This document shows positions 8,380 through 16,798 of a stretch of DNA of 64,000 bases, piece by piece (the stretch's first letter is position 1; each line of letters starts with the position of its first letter). This DNA comes from an uncultured Erythrobacter sp. (GTDB taxonomy: Bacteria; Pseudomonadota; Alphaproteobacteria; Sphingomonadales; Sphingomonadaceae): assembly GCA_947495555.1 (NCBI GenBank), contig CANLZI010000001.1, positions 2,146,861-2,210,860 of the forward strand, read 5' to 3'. The position numbers and the translations under genes are program-made. The notes beneath the pieces are model-generated. The model did no database searches, was not told the DNA's origin, and saw only the letters and a list, made by a program, of their open reading frames with translations.

Positions 8380-9012
8380 ATGACCTACTCACAATTTGAT
8401 CCAGTCGCCCAGAACCGAGTGCCTTGGAACTTTGGCGCGAAGATTGGGCCCAAGCGTCCATTCAATCAGAAGCAGATCTGGGCGATCCGATTCTTTCTTG
8501 ATCGCGAAGAACGCATCAGAGACCGGGCGCTGTTCGACTTGGCGATCGATAGCAAGCTGCGAGGCTGTGATCTCGTTGAACTGAAGATCGGCGATTTGGT
8601 CAGCGGCCCGGAAATCAGGACGCGAGCTACGATCACTCAGCGAAAGACAGGGCGGCCTGTCCAGTTCGAGATTGCGGCAGACGCGCGAGCAAGTTTGTTC
8701 GCCTGGCTGGAGCTCAGAGGTGGTGACGTCGAGGACTTCGTCTTCCCGAGCCGAGTTGATCAAACCCGTCACTTGAGCACACGACAATATGCTCGGCTTG
8801 TCGATGAGTGGGTTGAAGCGATTGGCCTACGTCCCGAAGAATACGGGACACATTCGCTTCGCCGCACCAAGGCTTCAATCATCTACAAAGCCACTGGCAA
8901 CATCCGGGCAATTCAGATTTTGCTTGGTCATTCAAAGATCGAGAACACCGTTCGATACCTCGGCGTCGACATTGAAGACGCTCTTACGCTTGCTGAGAAG
9001 ACCGAGATCTGA
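8380..9012 (+). CDS. Catalytic-domain-only tyrosine recombinase
   Basis: This is a 210-residue tyrosine recombinase lacking an N-terminal SAM-like arm domain. The catalytic residues are Arg61 (SKLRGCDLVEL), Lys89, His158 and Arg161 (HSLRRTK), His184 (LLGHSKIENT) and Tyr193. The AAGGAG at 8367-8372 lies seven bases before the ATG at 8380 and only one base before the ATG at 8374, which decides the start. It resembles short XerD-like recombinases common in proteobacterial plasmids and islands. It is the last gene before the chromosomal-looking AraC gene and may mark the distal end of the integrated element. Confidence 0.88.
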   Translation: MTYSQFDPVAQNRVPWNFGAKIGPKRPFNQKQIWAIRFFLDREERIRDRALFDLAIDSKLRGCDLVELKIGDLVSGPEIRTRATITQRKTGRPVQFEIAADARASLFAWLELRGGDVEDFVFPSRVDQTRHLSTRQYARLVDEWVEAIGLRPEEYGTHSLRRTKASIIYKATGNIRAIQILLGHSKIENTVRYLGVDIEDALTLAEKTEI

Positions 9013-9042
9013 CTGGAGTTGGGCGCTGGCGTTGAATGACCC

Positions 9043-9080
9043 AGCGTCCGCTTTTGGGGGTGGAAGCGGACATTCCGGTC
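9043..9080. repeat. Dispersed intergenic repeat, best palindromic copy
   Basis: GTCCGCTT and AAGCGGAC form a perfect 8-bp inverted repeat around TTGGGGGTGG, followed by ATTCCGGTC. It lies just after the recombinase stop codon. This is the clearest version of the repeat found in at least a dozen gaps of the window. A stem-loop in RNA is possible, which would fit a 3' processing or protection element. Confidence 0.7.
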
Positions 9081-9258
9081 ACTCTTCCAAGAGAGGCAAA
9101 AGAAAACTTGCCTCGGTGGGCCCCCAATCCTGTTCTGTCTATTCGCATAAGGCGATTACGCATGCGGCCGCAAACTCCCTGACATTCACCGTGGCCTACC
9201 TTCTGCTGGGTGCCTAGCTTGCGGTCAACGGTGCAATTGATAGACTGCCCCCAGACGA

Positions 9259-10281
9259 GTGGGGTATGCTTTGAATCAGATCACATCGCTGTATGTTCAC
9301 AAGGTTCTCTCTCATGTTGGGGGAGGTGTTGAAACATACGATCTGCTCGAGGGCATGGGTGTTCCAGCCGACGGGACAATAGACCCCAAACTGATGGTGG
9401 CTGCGGATAAGTTCTATGGCTTCTTTGCAACCGTGGCGCAGCGTGACCCTGACGGATTGACCTTGCCGCTGCGCATCGGCTCCACGATGAAGAGCGATGA
9501 ATATGGCGCCTTTGGTCTCGCGTGGAAATCGGCGCCGAACCTGCGAGGCTCCTTTGTAAGATCGACCCGCTATGGCCATGTGCTTGGCAATGCTGAAACC
9601 TACAGCCTCGAGGAGAGCAATAAAGGCTGGCTCTTTAGTCTAGATAAGGCAGGCAATGCTGGACCTGGTATGCTTCTTTCAAATGAGGCCAGCATGTCCT
9701 CTGTGATGACAATATGCCGAGAGGTCGCCTCCCAGCCTTTCCAGCAGCTTGCTGTCTTCTTCAAACACGGCGCGCGTGGTGATGCGGCCGTCTATGAGAA
9801 GCACTTTAACTGCCCGGTTCACTTCGATTCTGGACGCGACGCATTGCTTGTCAGCGATGCAAGCCTTGATGTGCCCAACAAGCTTGGTGATGAGACCATC
9901 GCTCAATTCTTTGACCAACATCTTGAAGCAGAGCTCGCAAAGCAAGCCAAGCCAGAAAGCCTCGACAAACGAGTGCGCATCGTGGTCGCCAAAATGCTGA
10001 GCGAAGGTGTGCCGACCCTTTCGACCGTGGCAGGATCGCTTGGATTGAGCGCGCGCACGCTGCAACGAAGGCTCTTCGATCAGGAAAAGTCCTTCCAAAG
10101 CCTCGTGGATCAGGCGCGCAGAGAGCTTTCCCAACAGCTCCTTCGCGAGACAAATTTTAGCCTCGCTGAAATAGCCTTTCTGACCGGCTTTGCCGAGCAG
10201 AGTGGCTTCACGCGTGCATTCAAGCGTTGGGCGGGCGAGACGCCCCGTTCGTATCGTTTGGGGTCACAAACAGGCCGTTGA
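9259..10281 (+). CDS. AraC-family transcriptional regulator (Arabinose_bd-like N-domain type)
   Basis: This is a regulator of about 340 residues. The N-terminal 200 residues match the ligand-binding domain of the OruR/ArgR-like AraC group (DLLEGMGVP near the start). The C-terminus carries both helix-turn-helix motifs (STVAGSLGLSARTLQRRL and LAEIAFLTGFAEQSGFTRAFKRWAGETPRSYR). Two starts are possible: GTG at 9259, or TTG at 9271 with GGGG six bases upstream. The gene lies 92 bp ahead of a six-gene co-directional run starting with an NmrA reductase, which it probably controls. The inducing ligand is unknown. Confidence 0.9.
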   Translation: MGYALNQITSLYVHKVLSHVGGGVETYDLLEGMGVPADGTIDPKLMVAADKFYGFFATVAQRDPDGLTLPLRIGSTMKSDEYGAFGLAWKSAPNLRGSFVRSTRYGHVLGNAETYSLEESNKGWLFSLDKAGNAGPGMLLSNEASMSSVMTICREVASQPFQQLAVFFKHGARGDAAVYEKHFNCPVHFDSGRDALLVSDASLDVPNKLGDETIAQFFDQHLEAELAKQAKPESLDKRVRIVVAKMLSEGVPTLSTVAGSLGLSARTLQRRLFDQEKSFQSLVDQARRELSQQLLRETNFSLAEIAFLTGFAEQSGFTRAFKRWAGETPRSYRLGSQTGR

Positions 10282-10373
10282 CGCCATCTGCACAAACCTT
10301 GTCGCGCTTGGGCAAGAGACGCTGAAGCCAGTGACCTATCCTATGCTTGTCTCCAACAAACAGGAACAAGCAC

Positions 10374-11219
10374 ATGTCCACTCAAACCGACAATACACCG
10401 CTAACTCTGGTCATCGGTGGAACCGGCAAGACCGGTAAGAGGGTTGCAGACCGCCTGATCCAAAAGGGTCAGAACGTTCGCATTGGCTCTCGCTCTACCC
10501 TTCCATCATTCGATTGGAACAACGAAGCGGGCTGGGATGCCGCGCTCGATGGCGTCTCGAACATCTATATCACGTACTCACCCGATCTGGCGATGCCGGG
10601 GGCCAAAGATGCGATCAGCGCTTTGGTCTGGCGGGCCAAGTTGAACGGGGTCAAACGTCTTGTTCTGCTATCCGGTCGCGGCGAACAGGAAGCGCAGGAC
10701 TGCGAACAGATCGTGGCGCAAATCGGCCTTGAATGGACGGTTGTACGCGCAAGCTGGTTCAATCAGAATTTCTCCGAAGGCGCCTTTATAGACATGGTGC
10801 TTGCCGGAGCGATCACACTGCCAGCAGGCAATACGCCCGAGCCTTTCGTCGATGTCGATGACATCGCTGATGTCGCGGTCGCAGCGCTCAGTGAAGACGG
10901 CCACAATGGCGAGATTTACGAGGTCACTGGCCCACGCTTGATGACCATGGCCGATATCGCGGCGGACCTGTCTGCTGCGACGGGACGCGACATTGCCTTT
11001 GTCGATGTGCCGCATGATGCTTTCATCGAAGAGCTTACCAAATCTGGCGCCCCACAAGATGTCGTGTGGATGCTCGACTATCTGTTTGGGGCAGTCCTTG
11101 ATGGCCGCAACGCGCACCTGACAGACGGGGTAACTCGCGCCCTCGGTCGTGCTCCAAAAGACTTCGCAGACTACGCGCGTGATGTCGCTGCAACCGGTGC
11201 GTGGAGGGTGGCGGCATGA
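10374..11219 (+). CDS. NmrA-like NAD(P)-binding oxidoreductase
   Basis: This 281-residue atypical SDR has a GGTGKTGKRVADRL nucleotide-binding loop near residue 16. Its architecture resembles NAD(P)H azoreductase and NmrA-family proteins, which often act as redox sensors or reduce quinone-type compounds. The ATG at 10374 has AGGAA upstream. Its stop overlaps the next start (ATGA). As first gene of the operon after an AraC regulator, it may handle a small reactive substrate. The substrate cannot be inferred. Confidence 0.85.
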   Translation: MSTQTDNTPLTLVIGGTGKTGKRVADRLIQKGQNVRIGSRSTLPSFDWNNEAGWDAALDGVSNIYITYSPDLAMPGAKDAISALVWRAKLNGVKRLVLLSGRGEQEAQDCEQIVAQIGLEWTVVRASWFNQNFSEGAFIDMVLAGAITLPAGNTPEPFVDVDDIADVAVAALSEDGHNGEIYEVTGPRLMTMADIAADLSAATGRDIAFVDVPHDAFIEELTKSGAPQDVVWMLDYLFGAVLDGRNAHLTDGVTRALGRAPKDFADYARDVAATGAWRVAA

Positions 11220-11650
11220 AACATCTTGGAACTCGTACAGCCCTAGCCATTTCAGGGGCAATCCTGGCCGGTATCGGGAACTGGATCATGGCCGCGCCCA
11301 CTGTTTTCCTCGCCACAAGCGAGGTGATTGTCGAAAATGACGCTGGTCTTTTGTCGGAAGTGACAGCGCCAAGCGGCCTGCTGGTCATGGTCGGCGCATT
11401 CATGATCTTCAGTGCGATCAAAGTGCGATTAGCAAGCCTTGGCCTTGCGGCGGGAGCACTGGTTTACGGCAGCTATGGCTTCAGCCGTCTGGTCAGCCAG
11501 TATTTGCACGGCACTCCATCGGATCAGCTCGTCACTGTCATGTGGTTCGAACTGGCCGTGGCGGCGCTCCTGCTTGCGCTCAGCCCGAGGGTTCAATCGA
11601 CTCCGCCAATCAAACAATTGAACGCATTTTACCAACAGGTGACCCAATGA
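11216..11650 (+). CDS. DUF4345-type small membrane protein
   Basis: This 144-residue protein has four hydrophobic helices (about residues 9-28, 52-70, 73-92 and 106-125). The overall pattern, including a GLAAGALVYGSYGFSRL segment, matches DUF4345. Function is unknown. Both ends overlap neighbouring genes by four bases, so it is almost certainly co-translated in the operon. Confidence 0.75.
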   Translation: MKHLGTRTALAISGAILAGIGNWIMAAPTVFLATSEVIVENDAGLLSEVTAPSGLLVMVGAFMIFSAIKVRLASLGLAAGALVYGSYGFSRLVSQYLHGTPSDQLVTVMWFELAVAALLLALSPRVQSTPPIKQLNAFYQQVTQ

Positions 11651-12156
11651 CCTATGAATGGCCTCTCTATTTCTGCCTCTTCCTTGCGCTCTGGAGTGCG
11701 ATTGTCGCTGGCAACTTCTCCGCCTTCTCAGAGTTTATCATGTCGGCTCTGAAAAAGACGCAGCCTGCTGGCGGGATTGAGGCAATGCAGCACATCAATC
11801 GAGAGGTTATCAAAACCCAGTTTGTAGCCGGTATTCTCTCAATCGCTGTCTTCTCCGCCCTCTTTGCGGTCTACAGCCTGTTTGTGTTCGAAGGTGCGGC
11901 ACTGGTGACGATCATTCTTGCGTCCTCGGTTTATCTGGTGAGCGTGTTTCTGGTGACGATGCTGGGCAATGTTCCGATGAACAACGCGCTCGCTCGTCTC
12001 GATCACGACAGTCTCGATGCTCGGCTCTACTGGGGAAAATACACCCGTTCATGGACGCTGCTTAATCATGCACGATCATTCGGCAGCGTTTCTACCTCGG
12101 GGCTCTATATCATCGCTGCGATCACGCTCATCACTAGTGGGCAGGTGCACTCATGA
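11647..12156 (+). CDS. DUF1772-type membrane protein
   Basis: This 169-residue four-helix membrane protein begins MTYEWPLYFCLFLALWSAIVAG. It contains NVPMNNAL followed by RLYWGKYTRSWTLLNHAR, the recognisable DUF1772 (anthrone-oxygenase-like) pattern. Fungal relatives oxidise anthrones; bacterial members are uncharacterised, so an oxygenase role is only a possibility. It overlaps the upstream and downstream genes by ATGA. Confidence 0.75.
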   Translation: MTYEWPLYFCLFLALWSAIVAGNFSAFSEFIMSALKKTQPAGGIEAMQHINREVIKTQFVAGILSIAVFSALFAVYSLFVFEGAALVTIILASSVYLVSVFLVTMLGNVPMNNALARLDHDSLDARLYWGKYTRSWTLLNHARSFGSVSTSGLYIIAAITLITSGQVHS

Positions 12157-13427
12157 GATATGCAGTGTTCTTCGCGTCCACCATTCTGGCAATCGTTGTT
12201 TGGGGCAGTTTGGTTTTTGCCGCCCTCGACCAAGGTTGGGCAAAGAGTGCGATTGCGGACAAAGGCGACCTTTCCGGGTTCGAATCGGCCGCAAGACAAA
12301 TCGCCGAGCAAGACAATCAAGGCAATGTCAGTTTCATTCTGATCGAGAGCGGAACACCAGTGGCAGACTTTCATCTGTCAAAAGGTGAAGAGGTGAACGC
12401 CCAAAGCGTTTTCCAAGTCGCGTCTCTTGGCAAATGGGTCACCGCATGGGGCGTGATGGCGCTTGTCGAAGAGGGGCAGGTAGACCTTGATGCACCGGTT
12501 TCAGACTATCTGACGCGCTGGCAATTGCCGACTTCCGAGTTCGATGCCTCAGGTGTCACAGTGCGGCGCTTGCTCAGCCACACAGCGGGCCTCACCGATG
12601 GCCTTGGTTATGACGGGTTCGCGACGGCGCAAGAACGCCAGACCCTTGAAGCATCGCTGACGAAGGCCGCAGATGCCTCGCCGGGCAAGGATGGTCGGAC
12701 AGTTCTGGGCAACGAGCCGGGCTCAGCTTTCGCCTATTCGGGCGGTGGCTACACTATACTCCAGCTGCTGATCGAAGAGGTCTCTGGCACACCATTCCCA
12801 ACCTATATGCGCGAGCGAGTTTTTGACCCTTTGGGCATGGAGAGAACCTCTTTTGACCAGGATGCGGCAATCGAGCTGGAACTGGCTGAGAACTTCGGAC
12901 CAGAGGGCACAACCAAGCCATTCGGCTGGTACACTGCACTTGCTGCAACGTCTCTTTTCACAACCTCCGAAGATCTCGCGACGTTTGTAGCTTCGCAAGC
13001 TCCGGATGCGGCGAACCCGGTTCTATCACAAGAAACATTGGCGCTTATCCGCACACCCCATGCCTCAGAAATGGGGGCAGACATCTGGGGGCTCGGCACA
13101 ATGCTCTATGCTCACAATGATTCCGGCGATTTCATAATCGGTCATGACGGCAGCAATGAACCGGCGATCAACACTGCGGCTCGGCTTGATCCGGCAACAG
13201 GCGATGGGATCGTAGTCCTTGCAACCGGCAACCCAATGCTTGCCACTCAGCTTGCGGGCGAGTGGGTATTTTGGAAGACCGGGAATGTCGACACCCTCAC
13301 CTTTGCATCGCGACTGCCCATGGCTCTCATAGTCTTTGCAGGCGGAACCTTATTGATCCTGATTGGCGCATGCTTTGCCATTTGGCGACGAGCGCGTGCG
13401 GCATCACGTCTGAAAAAGGCAGGCTAG
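12153..13427 (+). CDS. Membrane-anchored serine hydrolase (beta-lactamase / DD-peptidase fold)
   Basis: This 424-residue protein has an N-terminal signal anchor (about 4-24) and a C-terminal membrane helix (about 385-408), with the hydrolase domain between them. The nucleophile motif is SLGK (Ser91, Lys94) and the second motif YSG is at 195-197. A HDGSN segment (near residue 331) sits where class C enzymes have KTG. The family includes esterases and peptidases, so antibiotic resistance should not be assumed. Two membrane anchors would hold the domain at the outer face of the inner membrane. Confidence 0.85.
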   Translation: MRYAVFFASTILAIVVWGSLVFAALDQGWAKSAIADKGDLSGFESAARQIAEQDNQGNVSFILIESGTPVADFHLSKGEEVNAQSVFQVASLGKWVTAWGVMALVEEGQVDLDAPVSDYLTRWQLPTSEFDASGVTVRRLLSHTAGLTDGLGYDGFATAQERQTLEASLTKAADASPGKDGRTVLGNEPGSAFAYSGGGYTILQLLIEEVSGTPFPTYMRERVFDPLGMERTSFDQDAAIELELAENFGPEGTTKPFGWYTALAATSLFTTSEDLATFVASQAPDAANPVLSQETLALIRTPHASEMGADIWGLGTMLYAHNDSGDFIIGHDGSNEPAINTAARLDPATGDGIVVLATGNPMLATQLAGEWVFWKTGNVDTLTFASRLPMALIVFAGGTLLILIGACFAIWRRARAASRLKKAG

Positions 13428-13431
13428 TCCT

Positions 13432-14145
13432 ATGTCTCAGGGACACGGTGGAGCATCAAGTATCTTACCCGCGAATTACACCCGACTCACCGCTCTGCGC
13501 GACCTCATTATGGTTGCCTCAGTGCTAGTCATCGTTAAGCAGTCACTGCTCCCGATCTCTCAGCTTTATGCAGGTCCGGCCTCAACTTTGAGTGCGATGG
13601 TCGTGGGTACCATCCTTTTGCGCCGCAGGGGATCGGGTTGGAGCGACCTTGGCCTTCGTTGGCCGGAAAGCTGGCCTAAGACGCTTGGGCTGACACTCCT
13701 CACAATGGCCTTCTTCCTAGTCTGCACCCAGCTCATGGTTGTGGTCGCTGATTTTTTCTTCGAGGACATTGGGACCAGCGATCGTTTCTCCCATATCGAA
13801 GGCAATCTGCCAGCCTATTTGCTCATCATGGTGCTTGTGTGGACGCACGGCTCCTTCTTCGAAGAGCTGTTGTTCCGCGCATTCATCATCAACCACGCGA
13901 GTGAGGCTCTTGGCGGCGGACTTCGGTCAGACATTGTCGCCTTGATCATCTCATCGGCGTGCTTCGGTTATCGGCACGCTTACTATCAAGGGTGGCATGG
14001 CGCGCTTGTCACGGGCGCTGCGGGATTTGCATTCGGCGTTTTCTACCTTTGGTTCGGGCGGCGCAATATCATGCCGCTGATCTTTGCCCATGGCGCCTTC
14101 AATACGCTGGGCCAGACGTTCCGCTATCTCGGCATCGAGGATTAG
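13432..14145 (+). CDS. CPBP-family intramembrane protease (Rce1-like)
   Basis: This is a 237-residue multi-helix membrane protein. The CPBP signature is complete: EELLFR (Glu144, Glu145, Arg149), FGYRHAYYQ (His182) and FAHGAFN (His220). Members are metal-independent intramembrane glutamate proteases; in bacteria they often serve bacteriocin maturation or immunity, but housekeeping examples exist. It follows the serine hydrolase by four bases and ends the operon. Its substrate is unknown. Confidence 0.88.
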   Translation: MSQGHGGASSILPANYTRLTALRDLIMVASVLVIVKQSLLPISQLYAGPASTLSAMVVGTILLRRRGSGWSDLGLRWPESWPKTLGLTLLTMAFFLVCTQLMVVVADFFFEDIGTSDRFSHIEGNLPAYLLIMVLVWTHGSFFEELLFRAFIINHASEALGGGLRSDIVALIISSACFGYRHAYYQGWHGALVTGAAGFAFGVFYLWFGRRNIMPLIFAHGAFNTLGQTFRYLGIED

Positions 14146-14273
14146 AGGCGGGTGCAAGAGTGCTGGAACATCGCTGGTTGGCACGAATTGGCAAAACTGT
14201 GGCGGCGTCTGGCAATAAGCTCCCAACCCTTTGCCCTACTCCTGATTGCAAGACATCAATCGGAGAAAACAAC

Positions 14274-15167
14274 ATGACCCAATTAGCTCTATTGGAAGTC
14301 GAGAATGAGACAGCGAAAACGGCTCAAAGCCGCCACTCTGGCCCAATTTCAGGCAAGTCCATATCGATCGGAACAGGCTTTAAGGCGTCAAGCTTTAAGC
14401 ATGCCATGTTCGATGGGCTGATGGACCCGCTCGTCATGGTCGACCACTACCTAATGGGCGAACCCACCTTCGGCGCTCATCCGCATGCGGGCATGTCGGC
14501 AGTAACAGTGCTGTTCGAAGACAGCTGTGGGGTTTTCAACAACCGCGATTCTCTTGGCAACGACATTAATCTCGGAGCCGGTGATCTCTATTGGCTCAAA
14601 GCCGGAAGCGGAGCGGTGCACGATGAAAAGCCGTTACACGGCGCATTGGCTCATGGGCTTCAGATGTTTGTGAACCTACCCGCTCATATGAAGCATGACG
14701 ATCCTGAAGCGCTCCACGTCAAAGCGAGAGAAATGCCCGTGATTGAAGGCAATGGCGCAAGAGCACGCCTTGTGTTGGGTGAGAGTAACGGTGTTATCGG
14801 GGCTATCTCTCCTGCGTTGCCGCTGACGATCCTCGATGTAAAAATCGATGGAGGTGGTCGTTTCGAGCACACTGTCGTTTCTGGTCACTGCCAATGGATC
14901 CTTGCAGTCGACAGGCCTATCGAAGTGACTGTTGGCAATCAGCCTGTGACACTCCCCGCATGTGAAGCCTTGGCGATCAGTGCGCGGCAAAATCCAGTAA
15001 CTCTGACTTTGCGCACAAGCGTTGAGAGCCATGCAGTGATCGTAACAGGTGAACCGATCGCAGAGCCCTTTGTTCAGCGCGGCCCCTTCGTGATGAGCAA
15101 CGAGGCCGAGATTGCAGAAATTGAAGCAGCCTATCGCGCAGGGCGTTTAGGTAAGCTAAGCGGCTAG
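14274..15167 (+). CDS. Pirin-family protein
   Basis: This 297-residue bicupin has the N-terminal metal-binding motif HPHAGM at about residues 66-71, and a long second cupin domain. Pirins bind iron; some have quercetinase activity, others act as redox sensors. CGGAGA lies upstream of the ATG at 14274. A 128-bp gap separates it from the CPBP gene, so it may have its own promoter. Its position after an NmrA/AraC operon is consistent with a response to aromatic or oxidising compounds. Confidence 0.87.
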   Translation: MTQLALLEVENETAKTAQSRHSGPISGKSISIGTGFKASSFKHAMFDGLMDPLVMVDHYLMGEPTFGAHPHAGMSAVTVLFEDSCGVFNNRDSLGNDINLGAGDLYWLKAGSGAVHDEKPLHGALAHGLQMFVNLPAHMKHDDPEALHVKAREMPVIEGNGARARLVLGESNGVIGAISPALPLTILDVKIDGGGRFEHTVVSGHCQWILAVDRPIEVTVGNQPVTLPACEALAISARQNPVTLTLRTSVESHAVIVTGEPIAEPFVQRGPFVMSNEAEIAEIEAAYRAGRLGKLSG

Positions 15168-15204
15168 CGAAAAGTGGATGCGAGGTTGGGGCTTGACCGA
15201 GCGT

Positions 15205-15310
15205 CACCTTCGCGTCCGAAACTGGATCGCTAGCGGATAGTCCGCTTTGTGTCTTTGCCGAGCCCAAAGCTGCCAGTCCGCTTCCGGCCCAATTCTTGAA
15301 GTTGGCAGCA
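15205..15310. repeat. Degenerate dispersed intergenic repeat
   Basis: The gap between the convergent pirin and lipoprotein genes contains CGCGTCCGAAACTGGATCGC, then TAGCGGATAGTCCGCTTTG and CCAGTCCGCTTCCGG. These match scattered blocks of the repeat family seen at 9043, with about half of the positions drifted. Confidence 0.5.
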
Positions 15311-15349
15311 TAGCGCAATTTGGGCTTCTGGTCTCCTCTCGAGTGTCGC

Positions 15350-16369
15350 TTATTTGCAGGTAGTGGGATCAGCGAGACACCCGACCAGCCGCTGCTGCTG
15401 GGCGATAAGGTCTGCTTCCGCCTTTGCTTCGGCGACCTTCTGAGCCGTCGTATCGCCTTGCAGCGCTGTAAGCGCCGTACTGCCGATGTTGAACACCTGA
15501 CCCGCGCCGGTGTTGCTCGAATATTGCACGTTCTTAAGCGCGCCGGACTCGGTAATTCCAACAGCGAATTGCTGTTTGCCGAACAGCGCGGCGGCTGGAA
15601 TCGGCAAAGTGTATGGCGTACCCAACTGCGCAGCTGGCACGCTGTCGTTCCAGATCTCCGCGCCCCCGCAGCCGTTGATCGGACCTGCCGTCAGCTTGAT
15701 CTTCGCCGTTCCAGGCTGACGAAGATGAAGCAGGACGTCCCTTGATTTAGCCTGATATTGCGCTGGCGGCTGCGGAGTAATCGACCCCGCCATAAATGCG
15801 CAGACGCCGCCGAGTATTGCCTTGAAGTGGTCCGCATAGTAAGCGCTTGCCGTATCCGGGGCCAAATTCTGCGCGTCATCCTGCCCTTTGGTCAGATCAA
15901 CACTGCCTTCATAAGTGATCGTCAGCGGCTTGCCCCCGCCATAGGTCTTGATGTCCGCACATTCGTCAGGATACGCGCGCGTGCCTCCATCAATTGCAAA
16001 CACAGCCGTTGCAAGTGTGATCGCGGTCTTCAGGATGGATTCCCCCTGGCCGGTGCTGCTCGCATTCACCCCCGAGAGCCGCCCGTCCTCGTGGTATTCG
16101 AGTTTGACGTCGCTGTCCGAGAATGTTCCACGTACTCCCGACAGCGCAAGCGTCCGCCGACTACTCATGTCCGCGCTGTGCTTGACCGTCGGGGTGACTC
16201 CAGTCGCCACGATCGGATTGTCGTCCGCGTCGCATGCGATCGTGCGGATAACCCTAAAACTGATACTCGATTTCGGGAGGTAATAACCCAACGTCACATC
16301 GGGCGTGTTGGCACAGCCGCCAAGTATTATACTAGTAAGTGAAAGCGTAGCCACAATTACTTTGCGCAT
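15350..16369 (-). CDS. Lipoprotein of unknown function
   Basis: This 339-residue protein has a clear lipoprotein signal (MRKVIVATLSLTSIILGGC, lipobox LGGC with Cys19). I recognise no domain. It has scattered cysteines in the mature part and a short Cys-containing C-terminus (GCLADPTTCK). A coiled helical segment (about 305-330, AQKVAEAKAEADLIAQQQ) precedes the end. It should sit in the periplasm attached to a membrane. It stands alone, flanked by repeat-containing gaps. Confidence 0.75.
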   Translation of the reverse strand: MRKVIVATLSLTSIILGGCANTPDVTLGYYLPKSSISFRVIRTIACDADDNPIVATGVTPTVKHSADMSSRRTLALSGVRGTFSDSDVKLEYHEDGRLSGVNASSTGQGESILKTAITLATAVFAIDGGTRAYPDECADIKTYGGGKPLTITYEGSVDLTKGQDDAQNLAPDTASAYYADHFKAILGGVCAFMAGSITPQPPAQYQAKSRDVLLHLRQPGTAKIKLTAGPINGCGGAEIWNDSVPAAQLGTPYTLPIPAAALFGKQQFAVGITESGALKNVQYSSNTGAGQVFNIGSTALTALQGDTTAQKVAEAKAEADLIAQQQRLVGCLADPTTCK

Positions 16370-16798
16370 TCTCTGATCTCCTCCAATTGCTTGGGAATCA
16401 AATCAATCATAATTAGTGCTTATTTGCAACTGACAATACAGTTACTTCAGTTCGATTATCGAGATCTCCGGAGGTTGATCAGGACTGGGAAGTCGTTGAC
16501 ACGCAGGCCTTAGCTCTTTGCGGATGCGATGGCGCGGAGCATTTTGGGTGGTCGAACATGCGCTTACGTTGTTTGTAAGACGTCTGGTCAAGCGGTAGCA
16601 TAGACCCCCTCAACCGCTCGCGAACCAGCGCTCGCTCTCAACCCATGTCGATAAGCCTCTGGGCGGTGACCATAACAACGGTGACTAGGCAACGCTTCGA
16701 AGCGCCTAAATGTCAGCTTTTCCAATTCAAGAGCCTGAAACCGGACAGTCTGCAATCGGCCCAATGGCGGACGTTGCGAATTAGAACGGTTCGATCAA
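16370..16798. other. 429-bp gap with a repeat remnant
   Basis: The only recognisable feature is a degenerate repeat copy at about 16738-16780 (ACCGGACAGTCTGCAATCGG, then CCAATGGCGGACGTTGCG). The left part, about 16380-16470, is AT-richer and upstream of the minus-strand lipoprotein gene, so it likely holds its promoter. I see no RNA gene or coding sequence. Confidence 0.4.

Noticed and set aside
9181..9215. Possible attR (CTTCTGCTGGGTGCC) of the tRNA-Leu element
   Set aside because: Only short parts resemble the tRNA 3' end; the match is interrupted and too weak to call.
12153..13427. Antibiotic-resistance beta-lactamase
   Set aside because: The motifs place it in the broad esterase/peptidase class-C-like group; two membrane anchors and the operon context do not support a resistance enzyme.
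13432..14145. Bacteriocin-immunity or maturation system around the CPBP protease
   Set aside because: I found no small precursor peptide, double-Gly leader or ABC exporter nearby.
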